From the NCBI GenBank assembly GCA_964502665.1, contig CAZCXP010000018.1, positions 1 to 25,509 on the forward strand: a stretch of 25,509 nucleotides of DNA, read 5' to 3'. Source of the stretch: SOKG01 sp964502665. GTDB taxonomy: Bacteria; Chloroflexota; Dehalococcoidia; SZUA-161. Made by a program: the position numbers and the translations under genes. The notes under the pieces were generated by a model that was not told where the DNA came from, did not search any database, and was given only the letters and a program-made list of their open reading frames with translations. Numbering within the stretch: position 1 is the stretch's first letter; every line of letters starts with the position of its first letter. Positions 24,423 to 25,509 of this stretch are shown piece after piece.

Positions 24423-25055
24423 TCATTTGCGTAGAAGCTTGGAGAGAAGCTTCTCCTTGGCTTGTTCGAATTCACCTATTCTTAGCATATCGAGCAACGG
24501 CTCTAAGTCAAGGCTTCTCTGCCACGCGTCGCTGTCTACATGTATGCCATCTCTTTTGAGCTCCTGGCGTACTTCCGAGAGCAGGAGTGCCAGCGACGCA
24601 TATTCTGAAGCAAAACCTTGCTCTAGCTCTGTGCGAATCTTCCTCGCTAATGCTGGGCTTCTCCCGCCGGTGGAGACTGCGATACTGACGTCGCCGCGGC
24701 GAAGCAGCGACGGGACTATGAAATCTGAGTGCTCCGGCGCATCGGCTACATTGGTCAAGACTCCTCTTTCTCGCCCCTCGCGGGCCACCTTCATGTTGAC
24801 CTTAGGGTCGTCTGTGGCTGCTATGGCAATCAGGGCATCCTCAAGGTCTCCAGGCTGATAATCTCGCGGTGATATCTGGATCGTTCCCTGTTCCGCCAGT
24901 TGGGCCAATCCGTCGCAAACACGGGCGCTTATCACGGTGACCGACGCTCCTTGCTCCACAAGTGCTCTCGCTTTGCGCTCAGCCACCTCGCCGCCCCCCA
25001 CAACAACGCATTTCCTTCCCTGGACGTTCAAGAAAATGGGATAATATGTTGACAT
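24423..25055 (-). CDS. sirC: Precorrin-2 dehydrogenase (SirC/CysG N-terminal type)
   Basis: This 210-residue protein oxidises precorrin-2 to sirohydrochlorin with NAD+, and in Met8p/CysG relatives may also insert iron. It starts YYPIFLNVQGRKC and has the NAD-binding VVGGGEVAERKA (18-29). An NVADAPEHSDF segment (about 101-111), carrying the Asp region implicated in catalysis in CysG/Met8p, is followed by VSTGGRSPALARKIR. The C-terminal about 60 residues form the helical dimerisation/sirohydrochlorin-binding part. Whether it also chelates iron cannot be told from sequence. It starts 10 bases after ahbB, without a strong ribosome binding site, so coupling is likely. Confidence 0.92.
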   Translation of the reverse strand: MSTYYPIFLNVQGRKCVVVGGGEVAERKARALVEQGASVTVISARVCDGLAQLAEQGTIQISPRDYQPGDLEDALIAIAATDDPKVNMKVAREGRERGVLTNVADAPEHSDFIVPSLLRRGDVSIAVSTGGRSPALARKIRTELEQGFASEYASLALLLSEVRQELKRDGIHVDSDAWQRSLDLEPLLDMLRIGEFEQAKEKLLSKLLRK

Positions 25056-25065
25056 AAACTGTGTC

Positions 25066-25509
25066 TCAATTGAGTTCGGTGAAGTACCGGACCTTTTCCT
25101 TTTTGTACTCCTTAGCAGTATACAACAAGACGTAATTTGATACCTTAGTATCGTTGGAGATTTGTTTCGCTACTGCCTCACATTCGTCCTTGCTACGGCT
25201 GTGGATCATGGCAAACAGGTTGTAGGGCCAGTTTGCATTTGTCTGTCTCTGGTAGCAATGGCTCACTGCCTGGCATGAGGCCATCTTATTCCCGGCCTGC
25301 TCTATCATGTCTGGGGGCACCGACCAGCAGGACATGGCGTTGCCCAAGAATCCTGCTTTTTGATGGTTGAGCGCAGCCCCGTAGCGGCGCATGATTCCCC
25401 GGGCTTGGAGAGACTCCGCCAGCCGCAGTAGCTCATCGGTGCCGATGCCCAGATGGCCGGCTAGCTCATCAAAGGGCCTTTGGCCGAGCGGCAGGTCCGT
25501 TTGCAGCTC
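25066..25509 (-). CDS. ahbB: Siroheme decarboxylase subunit, AhbB-like (5' end outside window)
   Basis: The frame is open to the window edge, and 147 residues are visible with the N-terminus missing. It starts with a winged-helix-like segment (QRPFDELAGHLGIGTDELL, then LQARGIMRRYGAALNH). An Lrp/AsnC-type alpha/beta domain follows, with VSHCYQR, NWPYNLFAMIHS and YTAKEYKKEKVRYF. These motifs match the AhbA/AhbB/NirDLGH group, which decarboxylates the acetate groups of siroheme to didecarboxysiroheme in the alternative heme (AHB) or heme d1 pathways. AhbB fits best, because of the VSHCYQR and KK...YF motifs. An internal ATG (25392) falls after the helix-turn-helix and is not the start. The promoter of the operon and any ahbA lie beyond the window. 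Confidence 0.8.
   Translation of the reverse strand, partial: ELQTDLPLGQRPFDELAGHLGIGTDELLRLAESLQARGIMRRYGAALNHQKAGFLGNAMSCWSVPPDMIEQAGNKMASCQAVSHCYQRQTNANWPYNLFAMIHSRSKDECEAVAKQISNDTKVSNYVLLYTAKEYKKEKVRYFTELN

Noticed and set aside
24316..24858. A 180-codon plus-strand open frame starting MVRQAHHER
   Set aside because: The start is the translation of the CCGTTC...GAACGG repeat, a known source of spurious proteins, and the rest is antisense to sirC, whose motifs are unmistakable.

Overview
The window reads like a chromosomal segment of an anaerobic bacterium, most plausibly a Chloroflexota member of the Dehalococcoidia type. That placement is inference from gene content: a CIRCE-controlled groESL operon, a siroheme-type heme operon with an AhbB-like gene, an electron transfer flavoprotein (ETF) next to a trimethylamine-dehydrogenase/dienoyl-CoA-reductase-like flavoprotein, and interspersed short repeats common in such genomes. 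There are no rRNA, tRNA, CRISPR, phage or transposase genes, and base composition looks even throughout.

Layout. (1) 1-2049: an intergenic repeat patch, a well-formed promoter, and a B12-binding-domain radical SAM protein of the TIGR03960 type on the plus strand. (2) 2056-5420, minus strand: a cell-envelope cluster read as a polyprenyl-phosphate glycosyltransferase with a GtrA domain, followed by two tandem copies of a small membrane protein plus PAP2-phosphatase pair. (3) 5512-6444, minus: branched-chain aminotransferase, divergent from (4) 6631-9173, plus: a geranylgeranyl-reductase-family flavoprotein and an M16 zinc peptidase. (5) 9219-13520, minus: groES-groEL under a CIRCE element, then a glycogen-debranching-type glucosidase. 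(6) 13830-18066, minus: flavin/Fe-S oxidoreductase, etfA and etfB, probably one electron-transfer unit. (7) 18189-25509, minus: a tetrapyrrole operon in transcription order ahbB (cut by the window edge), sirC, hemA, hemC, cobA-hemD fusion, hemB, hemL.

Function. The tetrapyrrole operon covers glutamyl-tRNA to uroporphyrinogen III, then methylation to precorrin-2 and oxidation to sirohydrochlorin. The siroheme-decarboxylase-like gene, and the absence of hemE/F/G/H/N here, point to heme synthesis through siroheme (the AHB route) rather than the classical coproporphyrinogen routes. SirC product could also feed siroheme enzymes or corrinoids. The envelope cluster fits lipid-linked sugar transfer and lipid-carrier phosphate recycling. 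The OYE-like/ETF trio fits oxidation of an unknown substrate with electrons passed to ETF.

I see no clearly new multi-gene defence or mobile system. The most noteworthy items are the duplicated PAP2 modules lacking a canonical His, the AHB-type operon interrupted by a palindromic repeat, the oxidoreductase-ETF unit with a divergent EtfA and an operator-like palindrome at its promoter, and a MITE-like inverted-repeat element between etfB and etfA.
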